From Kineosporia sp. NBRC 101731 (lineage in GTDB: Bacteria; Actinomycetota; Actinomycetes; Actinomycetales; Kineosporiaceae), in NCBI RefSeq assembly GCF_030269305.1, contig NZ_BSTC01000010.1, positions 186,001 through 250,000 of the forward strand: a DNA stretch of 64,000 nt. Direction: 5' to 3'. The notes beneath the pieces are model-generated. The model saw only the letters and a list, made by a program, of their open reading frames with translations, had not been told where the DNA came from and ran no database searches. Positions 23,871 to 30,978 of the stretch are shown one piece after another; position 1 is the stretch's first letter; each line of letters begins with the position of its first letter. Both the position numbers and the translations under genes were made by a program.

Positions 23871-24478
23871 TGCTGAGAGGTCCTGCCGTCGGAGGTCGGG
23901 GTGAGCAGCCAGGCCTCGAAGACCGCGAACAGCTCGGACGCCGCGAGCACGGCCTCGGCCAGCTCGGCGGGGGTCAGGTCGTCGAGGAGGGCCTTGGTCT
24001 CGCGCCAGCTCGCGATCCGGCCGGGGTCGTGGGCCAGGCTGGTGCAGGCGTCGTGGGGAACGCCGTTGGCGACGGCGTGCCGGGCGATGACCGAGCCACC
24101 CAGGGCGGAACCGTCGAGCACGTAGAGCCGGCCCAGGGCCTGCCCCCGCGTCGTCGGGGCGGGGGGCAGCGGACTGCGGGGCAGGTTGCGCACCTCCTCG
24201 TCGGTCAGGCCGAGCGAGCGCAGGTCGGACGCGATGGCCCCGGCCCGGCGGCGGGAGGGCACGTCGGGCGCGTCCTCACCGGAGGCGGCGTGCCCGTCGT
24301 ACCAGGACCCGAGATCGCGCTCGAGAGGTTCGTGCAGGCCCAGCATGCGCTGCAGCCACCACCGGTGCGTGGCCTGGTCCCAGGCGCGCAGGTCGACGAG
24401 GGCGTCCAGCCGCTCGTGGGTCGCGCGGGTGGCCGTGCGCAGGGCCTCGATCCCGTGGCCGCCGGGGGTGTTGGTCAC
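23867..24478 (-). CDS. bphO: Biliverdin-producing heme oxygenase
   Basis: A 203-residue cytoplasmic heme oxygenase of the BphO type. The probable proximal heme ligand is His21 in LRTATRATHERLD. The distal-helix motif is GRLYVLDGSALGGSVIARHA. It cleaves heme to biliverdin, CO and iron. Its gene precedes and overlaps the phytochrome gene by 4 bp, the standard bphO-bphP arrangement in which the enzyme supplies the phytochrome chromophore. It is divergent from the STAS/HATPase pair, with a ~200-bp shared upstream region. Confidence 0.9.
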   Translation of the reverse strand: MTNTPGGHGIEALRTATRATHERLDALVDLRAWDQATHRWWLQRMLGLHEPLERDLGSWYDGHAASGEDAPDVPSRRRAGAIASDLRSLGLTDEEVRNLPRSPLPPAPTTRGQALGRLYVLDGSALGGSVIARHAVANGVPHDACTSLAHDPGRIASWRETKALLDDLTPAELAEAVLAASELFAVFEAWLLTPTSDGRTSQQ

Positions 24479-24678
24479 CTACTGCTCCGTCCGTGGTTGC
24501 GGAACGCCACGACATCGCCGGTCATGTCGTTCACGTCGAGCGGGAAAACCCTGGTGAGTTAGCATAACGATGCAAGCTGCCCGGGCCCGTGCCATGGAGA
24601 AGACCGTGGTCAACGGCCCGGGGCGGAACAGGAGACGGTTGTCCGGCCACGACGCCGCGGGGAGAACAGGAGGCGAAG

Positions 24679-25074
24679 GTGTCCCGGAACCATCAGGACC
24701 ACCAGGCCTCGGGGCAGCAGGAGAACGCCCCTGGTGACGTAGTCGTGTTCTCGCAGGGCGATCAGACGCTGGTCATCCTCTACGGGGATGTCGACGTGCG
24801 CGTCAGTGAAGACCTGGAGTACGCGGGGCGGTTCTCCATCGACGCCGGCCGGCGCACGGTGATGGATGTGCGACAGGTCACAATGATGGATTCTGTCGGC
24901 GTCTCGTTCGTGGTGAGGCTGGCCGCGGGTCTGCGCGCCGCCGGCACGGAGCTCCTGCTGCAGGGGCCCTCGCGTCGGGTGTCCGAGCTGATCAGCCTGG
25001 TCGGGGCCAATGACCTCACCCGGTGGCTACCGGAGGAGACGCAGGCCGCCGCCCGGGTGGTGGAGCAGTCATGA
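24679..25074 (+). CDS. STAS-domain anti-sigma factor antagonist
   Basis: A 131-residue protein: a polar tail (1-25) and one STAS domain (25-125). The core is VMDVRQVTMMDSVGVSFVVRL. In the SpoIIAA/RsbV family the phosphorylated residue lies in the D-S-(S/T)-G loop; here the loop is D-S-V-G, so the first Ser is kept and the second hydroxyl is lost. Start is GTG 24679, 5 nt after AGGAGG. The stop overlaps the ATG of the HATPase gene (ATGA). The divergent phytochrome-phosphatase is the likely enzyme that removes the phosphate. Confidence 0.85.
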   Translation: MSRNHQDHQASGQQENAPGDVVVFSQGDQTLVILYGDVDVRVSEDLEYAGRFSIDAGRRTVMDVRQVTMMDSVGVSFVVRLAAGLRAAGTELLLQGPSRRVSELISLVGANDLTRWLPEETQAAARVVEQS

Positions 25075-25568
25075 GCGCCGCGGTGCTCACGCAGGCCAGG
25101 CCCCCGGCCGGGTTCTGGGCCCAGCGGCTCGACTGGGAGATCGACTCGTTCGACGGCTCGGTCGAGGCCCGCACCCAGGCCCGTGACGCAGTGGCTGCCG
25201 CCGGCGGGTCGGGTCACGCTTCCCACCCCTCCGGGCACGTCTTCTCGGCGGCCAGCGAGCGGGTGGCCATGACCATGGGCGAGCTCACGGTCAACGGCCT
25301 GCGCCACGGTGGCCCGCCGGTCACGGCATCGCTGTCCCGGGGCCCTCAGGGCTGGCTGCTCGTGGTCGCCGACAAGGCCGCCGATCGCGTGCCGGTGCCG
25401 CCCGGCGCCGACCTGACCGCCGTGGGGGGGCTCGGGCTGCGCCTGGTGATCTCCATGTCCGTCGAGGTCGGCTGGTGTGTCGAGAAAGACCGCAAACTGG
25501 TCTGGGCGCTGGTGGGCGACATGCCCTCACCGAGCCTCATGCACCGGCTCGACCAGGCCACCTCTTAG
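25071..25568 (+). CDS. HATPase_c anti-sigma factor / Ser kinase (RsbW/SpoIIAB-like)
   Basis: A 165-residue GHKL ATPase. The N box is VAMTMGELTVNGLRHGG (Glu and Asn intact) and the G box is GGLGLRLVISM. Such proteins bind a sigma factor, or phosphorylate a STAS antagonist using ATP. The coupling to the STAS gene (4-bp overlap) marks these two as a partner pair. No sigma factor gene lies nearby, so the target is encoded elsewhere. The last 4 bp overlap the convergent lysG gene. Confidence 0.87.
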   Translation: MSAAVLTQARPPAGFWAQRLDWEIDSFDGSVEARTQARDAVAAAGGSGHASHPSGHVFSAASERVAMTMGELTVNGLRHGGPPVTASLSRGPQGWLLVVADKAADRVPVPPGADLTAVGGLGLRLVISMSVEVGWCVEKDRKLVWALVGDMPSPSLMHRLDQATS

Positions 25569-26458
25569 TACTGCAACAGTTCCCGGGCGGCGGTCGCGCA
25601 TACCGCGGCGGTCACCCGGTCGAGCACCGCAGACTGCAGTTTCCAGCGCTGCCAGTGCAGTTCGACGCTCGCAGGGCGTTCCGGCGCGAGTGCCACGAGC
25701 CGGCCGGCCGCCAGATCCTCCAGACACTGCTGCTCGGGCAGCATCCCCCAGCCGAAACCGGTTCTCACCGCCCGGGCGAAATCTTCCGAGGTGGGCACGT
25801 AGTGCCGCGGTGATCGGGGGTCGTGCCCCACGGCGGTGCGCAGGAACGCTTGTTGCAGGCTGTCCTGACGGTCGAAGTCCACCAGGGGGACGCCGTCCAG
25901 GCCGGCGGTTCCCGCCTCACCTTTCAGATGCCGGCTGACGAAGTCCGGTGAGGCCACCGCGTGGTATCGCATCGTGCCCAGTCGCACCGATGAACAACCT
26001 TGTACCGGAGCCGATTCCGCCGTGACGGCCGCCATCACGGTACCTGAGCGGAGCAGGTCGGAGGTGCGGTCCTGGTCTTCGCGGTGCAGGTCGAAGACCA
26101 CCGCCGTGTCGTCCAGCACGCCGGCCAGCGCCCCCAGGAACCAGGTGGCCAGCGAGTCGGCGTTGACCGCGAGGGGGATCGAGGGCACGCCGGTGTGGCC
26201 GGTGCCGGCCAGGGCCCGCGCGGTCTCCTCCTCCAGCAGAGCAGCCTGCCGGGCGTGCCGCACCACCACCTCGCCGTCGGCGGTGGGCCGGATCGGGGTG
26301 GTGCGCCGCAGCAGGATGCGCCCCGCCGCCTGCTCCATCGCCTTGACCCGCTGCGACACGGCACTCGCGGTGATGTTCAGGCGGGCCGCGGCCGCGTCGA
26401 ACGTTCCCTCGTCCACCGCCGCGAGCAGGGTCTCCAGGTGGTCCCGCTGAAAGCGCAT
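25565..26458 (-). CDS. lysG: LysG/ArgP-type LysR regulator
   Basis: A 297-residue LysR protein of the ArgP/LysG branch: MRFQRDHLETLLAAVDEGTFDAAAARLNITASAVSQRV at the N-terminus and FGWGMLPEQQCL in the C-terminal half. Family members sense lysine, arginine or histidine and activate a divergent LysE/ArgO exporter, exactly the arrangement here. A palindrome (26458-26470) sits at its start codon, so autoregulation is likely. Confidence 0.9.
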   Translation of the reverse strand: MRFQRDHLETLLAAVDEGTFDAAAARLNITASAVSQRVKAMEQAAGRILLRRTTPIRPTADGEVVVRHARQAALLEEETARALAGTGHTGVPSIPLAVNADSLATWFLGALAGVLDDTAVVFDLHREDQDRTSDLLRSGTVMAAVTAESAPVQGCSSVRLGTMRYHAVASPDFVSRHLKGEAGTAGLDGVPLVDFDRQDSLQQAFLRTAVGHDPRSPRHYVPTSEDFARAVRTGFGWGMLPEQQCLEDLAAGRLVALAPERPASVELHWQRWKLQSAVLDRVTAAVCATAARELLQY

Positions 26459-26470
26459 AAGCTCAGCTTA
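26458..26470. promoter_or_regulatory. LysG-box palindrome
   Basis: TAAGCT-C-AGCTTA is a perfect 6-1-6 palindrome at the lysG start codon, in the 69-bp gap between lysG and lysE. Confidence 0.6.
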
Positions 26471-26527
26471 AGCACCTTCAGGAAGATGAGCTGTACTACA
26501 GAAGAGGGTGCTCGTAGCGTCATCGGC

Positions 26528-27157
26528 ATGCACCTGATGCCCGCCGTATTCGGCCTGATGACCGGACTGAGCCTGATCGTCGCGATCGGCTCCCAGAACG
26601 CCTACCTGCTGCGTCTGGGGATCGCCGGGTCGACGCGGGTCGTGCTGCCGGCCGTGGTGGTCTGCGCGGTCTCCGACGCGGTGCTGATCCTGGCCGGGGT
26701 ACTGGGGGTGGGCGCCCTGGTGCAGAGCACGCCGCAGGCCCTGACGGTGATCCGGGTGGTGGGCGCCGCCTTCCTGATCACCTACGCCCTGATGGCGGCC
26801 CGGCGGGTGATCCGGCCGGACGGTGGGGCCCTGGAGGCGGGGGACGTGCGGGAGGCGGCCCCGGGTGCGGGGGCCCGCCGGGCGGTGCTGACGATGCTGG
26901 CCCTGACCTGGCTCAACCCGCACGTCTACCTGGACACCGTGGTCATGCTCGGGTCGATCGCCAACGGCCAGCCGCAGGGGCGCTGGTGGTGGGTGGCCGG
27001 GGCCGTTGCCGCCAGCGTGATCTGGTTCACCGCGCTGGGTTTCGGGGCCCGCCTGCTACGGCCGGTGTTCTCCCGGCCGGTCGCCTGGCGGGTGCTGGAC
27101 GCCTTCGTCGCCATCGTGATGCTGACCCTGGGCCTCCGGATCGCCCTCGGCGTCTAG
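26528..27157 (+). CDS. lysE: LysE/ArgO-type amino acid exporter
   Basis: A 209-residue membrane protein with six TM helices. The family signature is IVAIGSQNAYLLRLGIAG near residue 15; LTWLNPHVYLDTVVMLGSIA near residue 125 carries the conserved Asn-Pro. It exports basic amino acids such as lysine or arginine (family knowledge). The ATG at 26528 has no strong Shine-Dalgarno. Its last 102 bp are also read antisense as the tail of pcaC. Confidence 0.9.
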   Translation: MHLMPAVFGLMTGLSLIVAIGSQNAYLLRLGIAGSTRVVLPAVVVCAVSDAVLILAGVLGVGALVQSTPQALTVIRVVGAAFLITYALMAARRVIRPDGGALEAGDVREAAPGAGARRAVLTMLALTWLNPHVYLDTVVMLGSIANGQPQGRWWWVAGAVAASVIWFTALGFGARLLRPVFSRPVAWRVLDAFVAIVMLTLGLRIALGV

Positions 27158-27529
27158 CACCTGCTGGGCGATGCGGAACGCCGTGTTCGCGTCGGGAACG
27201 CCGCAATAGATGGCGTTCTGGAGGATGACCTCCTTGATCTCGTCCACCGTGAGGCCGATGCGCCGCGCGGCCCGCACATGCATCGCCAGTTCCTCATGAT
27301 GGCCGCGGGCGATCAGCGCGGTGAGGGTGATCATCGAACGGCTGCGCCGGTCCAGGCCGGGCCGGGTCCAGATGCCGCCCCACGCGTAATCGGTGATGAA
27401 ATCCTGGAACTCGGTTGTCAGAGCGGTGGCCGCCGCGGTCGCGCGGTCGACGTGCGCATCGCCCAGTACCTCGCGCCGCACGGCGGTGCCGGCGTCGATG
27501 CGCTGGCCCACGCTCCGGTCACGATCCAC
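27056..27529 (-). CDS. pcaC: 4-Carboxymuconolactone decarboxylase
   Basis: A 157-residue AhpD-like protein. The core is EFQDFITDYAWGGIWTRPGLDRRSRSMITLTALIARGHHEELAMHVRAA, then GLTVDEIKEVILQNAIYCGVPDANTAFRIAQQVL. It decarboxylates 4-carboxymuconolactone to the beta-ketoadipate enol-lactone. The usual length is ~130; here the frame has no stop after the conserved end and continues for about 30 residues (rich in His, Asp, Gly, Pro) across the antisense of lysE. The GTG start is inside the end of pcaB (11-bp overlap), with GGAGG upstream. Confidence 0.88.
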   Translation of the reverse strand: MDRDRSVGQRIDAGTAVRREVLGDAHVDRATAAATALTTEFQDFITDYAWGGIWTRPGLDRRSRSMITLTALIARGHHEELAMHVRAARRIGLTVDEIKEVILQNAIYCGVPDANTAFRIAQQVLDAEGDPEAQGQHHDGDEGVQHPPGDRPGEHRP

Positions 27530-28817
27530 GGTTTCCTCCGGAGGTCAGGGTCGATCCAGCCGTTGCAGCCGATGGCAGGGTCGATGCAGCCGATGTCAGG
27601 GCCCGCTGGAGGACGTCGTCCACCAGCAGTCCGGTCAGGCCCAGGTAGTCGCGGGGATCGCTGCCGGGGGTGCTCCCGGACAGCTCGCGCATGCTGGCCT
27701 GCTCGGCCAGGATCGCCGGGCCCGCGGCCTCGAGGTTCACCAGCATCCGGTGCGGGTCCACCCGCAGGCCGGTCAGTAGTTCGCTGGCCTGCCCGGCGGC
27801 GGACACGGTGGCCCGGGACAGGGAGCGCAGGGCGGGCCATTCGGTGTGCCAGGAACCGTCGGGCCGCTCGTCGACGGCCTCGGCCGCGGCCAGGTGCAGC
27901 GTGGCTCCCCACTGCGGGGCGCTCAGCGCGGTGCGGCGGATCAGCACCGACAGCACCGGGTTCTGCTTCTGCGCCATCGTCGAGGAGCCCCCGCGCCCGG
28001 CCACACTCGGCTCGGCCAGCTCGCCGATCTCCGGGCGCCCCAGCACGATCACGTCGCGGGCGATCCGGCCCCAGGCGTCGCACGCGCCGACCAGCACGTC
28101 GCCGGCGGCCGTGACCGGGCCCCGCGCGGTGTGCCACGGCGGTGCCCAGGCCAGGCCGAGCCCGTCGGCCGTGCCCTCGAGCAGCCCGCGCACCGTGCGT
28201 CCGGGATCGGCCGAGCCGCTGCCCCGCGCCAGCTCGAGGACAGCACTGAGCGTGCCCGCGGCCCCGCCGAGCTGGACCTTCAGGGCCGGCAGGCGGTCGA
28301 GGGCGTCGCGCGCGTCGAGCAGCGCGGTGAGCCACTGAGCGACCTTCAGCCCGAACGAGGTCGGCACGGCGTGCTGGGTCAGGGTGCGCCCGGCCATCGC
28401 GGTGTTGCGGTGCTCGCCGGCCAGGGCCGCCAGCGCGAGGATCTGGGTGTCCAGTTCCTCGCGCACCCGCTCCAGCACGTCGCGCAGGCACAGGGCCAGG
28501 GCCGTGTCCATGACGTCCTGGCTGGTCAGGCCGCGGTGCACCCACAGGGCCGCGTCACCCTCCAGCATCGAGCGCAGCCACCGCGTCAGCGGGATGACCG
28601 GATTGCCCCCGGCCTCGGTGCCCGCCGCGACCGCGGAGGCGAGCCCGTCCGCGTCCGCCATGCCGATCGTCAGGCGACCCGCCGCCCGGGCCGGCGCGAT
28701 CCCCGCGGTGACCAGCCCGTCCAGCCAGACCTGTTCGACCCGGATCATGGCGGTGAGCAGTGCGGCAGGGGACATCAGCGCGCCCGCGCGCTCGTCGCCG
28801 GGCCAGAAGATCGTCAC
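27519..28817 (-). CDS. pcaB: 3-Carboxy-cis,cis-muconate cycloisomerase
   Basis: A 432-residue member of the fumarase/aspartase superfamily. It has LTSQDVMDTALALCLRD, the HAVPTSFGLKVAQWL region and the superfamily signature GGSSTMAQKQNPVLSVLI. It converts 3-carboxymuconate to 4-carboxymuconolactone. I start it at GTG 28817 (MTIFWPGDERAGALMSP); the upstream open frame is the shadow of pcaG. The gap to pcaG is 4 bp. The C-terminal codons (27541-27600) contain a short internal repeat (STLPSAATAGSTLTS). Confidence 0.9.
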   Translation of the reverse strand: MTIFWPGDERAGALMSPAALLTAMIRVEQVWLDGLVTAGIAPARAAGRLTIGMADADGLASAVAAGTEAGGNPVIPLTRWLRSMLEGDAALWVHRGLTSQDVMDTALALCLRDVLERVREELDTQILALAALAGEHRNTAMAGRTLTQHAVPTSFGLKVAQWLTALLDARDALDRLPALKVQLGGAAGTLSAVLELARGSGSADPGRTVRGLLEGTADGLGLAWAPPWHTARGPVTAAGDVLVGACDAWGRIARDVIVLGRPEIGELAEPSVAGRGGSSTMAQKQNPVLSVLIRRTALSAPQWGATLHLAAAEAVDERPDGSWHTEWPALRSLSRATVSAAGQASELLTGLRVDPHRMLVNLEAAGPAILAEQASMRELSGSTPGSDPRDYLGLTGLLVDDVLQRALTSAASTLPSAATAGSTLTSGGNRGS

Positions 28818-28821
28818 GGGG

Positions 28822-29358
28822 TCAGTCTGCCCGATGCCCCGGGAATCGCAGGAACACGGTCTCATCCTCGCCCTGGAGTCGGATGTCGAAGCGGTAGCCG
28901 GTGGATTCCTCACTCGCGCGCAGGGTGTCGCGGCGGTCCGCGGGAAAGTCGCCGAGGTCGGCGCCGGGCAGGTAGGCGCGGGTGAAGAGGCGGTCGAGCA
29001 ACCCGCGGGCGAACACGGTGATGGCGAAGAACGGGACCTCGCCGCCGGGTCGCAGCGTGCTGAAGGAGTAGTGACCGGTGGTGTCGGTGCCGGCGCGGCC
29101 CCAGCCGGTGAAGGTGAAGCCGTCGCGGCGCAGCGACCCGCCGGAGTGTTCCACCGCACCCGAGGGGCCGGGCTGCCAGATCTCGATCAGCGCGTCCGGC
29201 ACCGGATTCCCCGCACCGTCCCGCACCGTGCCGTGCAGGCGGACCGCCCCGGGGGTGCCCGGCGGTACCAGGTGCCGGTCGCCGGGGTAGGGGAGCGCGT
29301 AACCGAAGAAGGGGCCGACGGTCTGGCCCGGTGTGGCGCGGCGGGTCATGCCTCTCAT
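28822..29358 (-). CDS. pcaG: Protocatechuate 3,4-dioxygenase alpha subunit
   Basis: A 178-residue alpha subunit: TPGQTVGPFFGYALPYPG, DALIEIWQPGPSGAVEHSGG and FFAITVFARGLLDRLFTRAYLPG. It lacks the iron ligands, which the beta subunit provides. Its ATG at 29358 overlaps the pcaH stop (ATGA), with AGGAG upstream; a second ATG at 29349 is nearly as good. With PcaH it opens the protocatechuate ring between the hydroxyls. Confidence 0.92.
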   Translation of the reverse strand: MRGMTRRATPGQTVGPFFGYALPYPGDRHLVPPGTPGAVRLHGTVRDGAGNPVPDALIEIWQPGPSGAVEHSGGSLRRDGFTFTGWGRAGTDTTGHYSFSTLRPGGEVPFFAITVFARGLLDRLFTRAYLPGADLGDFPADRRDTLRASEESTGYRFDIRLQGEDETVFLRFPGHRAD

Positions 29359-30143
29359 TCCTCTCCTGCCTCGGTTTCCTCGGGTTCCTCGAACCGGGTG
29401 TGGTGGGCGCCGGTGAGCACGATGTCCCAGCGGTAGCCGGTGCTCCACTCCGGGGTGGTCACGTCGTGGTCGTAGCGGGCGACCAGCAGTTCCCGGTCGG
29501 CCGGGTCGGTGATCGACTGGTAGATCGGGTCGTAGGCGAACAGCGGATCACCCGGGAAGTACATTTGGGTGATCCGGCGCTGGGTGAAATCCGTTCCGAA
29601 CAGCGAGAAGTGAATGTGAGCCGGACGCCAGGCATTGCGGTGGTTGCGCCACGGGTAGGGGCCGGGCCGGATCGTGGTGAACCGGTAGGTGCCGTCGGCG
29701 CCGGTCAGGCAGCGGCCCACCCCGGTGAAGTTCGGGTCGATCGGCGCCGGGTGCTGGTCACGCTGGTGGATGTACCGGCCCGCGGCATTGGCCTGCCAGA
29801 TCTCGACGAGCTGGTGGGCGACCGGGTGCCCGTCTCCGTCGCTGATCCGGCCGGTCACCACGATCCGCTCGCCGATCGGCTCGCCGGAGTGCTGGATCGT
29901 CAGGTCCGCCTCCAGCGGGTCCACGTCCTGATGACCGAAACACGGGGCCCACCGCTCCACGCCCTCCGGATCGGCGTGGTGCAGGTCTTTGGTCGGGTGA
30001 CGCAGAAGGCTGCTGCGGTAAGGGGGATAGTCCAGGGCGGGCTGCGCGAGATTGCTTCCCCGCCGGTGGTTCCCGATGGCGGCGATCTCTTCGCTGATCT
30101 GGCGCTGCGTGGTGGTCGCGGCATCCGATGACGGCGTCGGCAT
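29355..30143 (-). CDS. pcaH: Protocatechuate 3,4-dioxygenase beta subunit
   Basis: A 262-residue intradiol dioxygenase subunit. Non-heme Fe(III) ligands are recognisable: Tyr124 (AAGRYIHQRDQ), Tyr163 (GPYPWRNHRNAW), His176 and His178 (RPAHIHFSLFG). Length is a little above the typical ~240. It is the first gene of the minus-strand pcaHGBC operon and is divergent from an IclR regulator; the 79-bp gap holds a palindrome (30189-30203). The acidic C-terminus (EEPEETEAGEE) is unusual but harmless. Confidence 0.94.
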   Translation of the reverse strand: MPTPSSDAATTTQRQISEEIAAIGNHRRGSNLAQPALDYPPYRSSLLRHPTKDLHHADPEGVERWAPCFGHQDVDPLEADLTIQHSGEPIGERIVVTGRISDGDGHPVAHQLVEIWQANAAGRYIHQRDQHPAPIDPNFTGVGRCLTGADGTYRFTTIRPGPYPWRNHRNAWRPAHIHFSLFGTDFTQRRITQMYFPGDPLFAYDPIYQSITDPADRELLVARYDHDVTTPEWSTGYRWDIVLTGAHHTRFEEPEETEAGEE

Positions 30144-30188
30144 GCTGGTGACGGTAGGTGTTTACATCCGGTGCGGAACAGGTGAGAC

Positions 30189-30203
30189 TTCCGTCCAGCG
30201 GAA
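30189..30203. promoter_or_regulatory. Putative IclR/PcaR operator
   Basis: TTCCG-TCCAG-CGGAA is a perfect 5-5-5 palindrome between pcaH and the IclR gene. A half-site GCGGAAC lies 10 bp further left (30173-30179). Similar spaced half-sites are typical of IclR-type regulators. Confidence 0.5.
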
Positions 30204-30222
30204 TAGCAGGGGAGAGGTGCCG

Positions 30223-30978
30223 ATGGCCGGATCGCGGGGTGCGACGGCGGGGGAGAGCGTCACCGCCCGGGCGCTGGCCCTGCTCGGTGCCTTCGACGAC
30301 CGGCACCGGCGGCTCACCCTGACCGAGATGGCCCACCGGGCCGGGCTGCCCGTGCCGACCGCCCACCGGCTGGTCGCCGAGCTGGTGCAGTGGGGCGCGC
30401 TGGACCGTCTGCCGGACTCCGCCCGCTATGTGGTCGGCCGCCGGGTCTGGGACCTCGGCCTGCTGGCTCCCGTGCAGACCGGGCTGCGGCAGGTGGCCTC
30501 GCCCTTCCTGCACGACATCTACGCCGCCACCCTGGCCACCGTGCACCTGGCCGTGCGCGACGGGATCGAGGTGCTCTACGTCGACCGGCTCGCCGGCCAC
30601 CAGTCGGTGCCGGTGGTGAGCGAGGTGGGTTCCCGGCTGCCTCTGCACTCGACCGGGGTCGGCAAGGCGTTGCTGGCGCACGCGCCGCCGCCGGTGCGCC
30701 GGGGCGCTCTGGAACGGCTGACCCGGATCACGCCCTACACGATCACCCAGCCCGGGCGGCTCACGGCGCAGCTGGAACGGGTCCGGCGGGAGGGGTACGC
30801 GCAGACGGTGGAGGAGATGAGCCTCGGCGGCTGCTCGGTCGCGGTACCGGTGCGGGGGGCCCGGGACGAGGTGGTCGCGGCGCTCGGCATCGTGGTGCCC
30901 TCGCTGAAACGGGACCGGCCCCGGCTGGTGGCCGCGCTGCGGGTGGCGGCGGAGGGGATCAGCCGCTCGCTGCGCTGA
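30223..30978 (+). CDS. pcaR: IclR-family regulator of the pca operon
   Basis: A 251-residue IclR regulator. The N-terminal winged helix has ARALALLGAFDDRHRRLTLTEMAHRAGLPVPTAHRLVAEL. The C-terminal effector domain has HSTGVGKALLAHAP and EEMSLGGCSVAVPV. PcaR/PobR-type IclR proteins respond to protocatechuate, beta-ketoadipate or 4-hydroxybenzoate; position next to pcaHGBC supports this, but the effector is inferred. ATG 30223 follows GGGGAGAGG. Its last 20 bp overlap the end of the convergent GGDEF-EAL gene. Confidence 0.85.
   Translation: MAGSRGATAGESVTARALALLGAFDDRHRRLTLTEMAHRAGLPVPTAHRLVAELVQWGALDRLPDSARYVVGRRVWDLGLLAPVQTGLRQVASPFLHDIYAATLATVHLAVRDGIEVLYVDRLAGHQSVPVVSEVGSRLPLHSTGVGKALLAHAPPPVRRGALERLTRITPYTITQPGRLTAQLERVRREGYAQTVEEMSLGGCSVAVPVRGARDEVVAALGIVVPSLKRDRPRLVAALRVAAEGISRSLR

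Noticed and set aside
28818-29159. N-terminal extension of pcaB to 29159
   Set aside because: It overlaps pcaG in another frame; the conserved PcaB sequence begins at GTG 28817, 4 bp after the pcaG stop.
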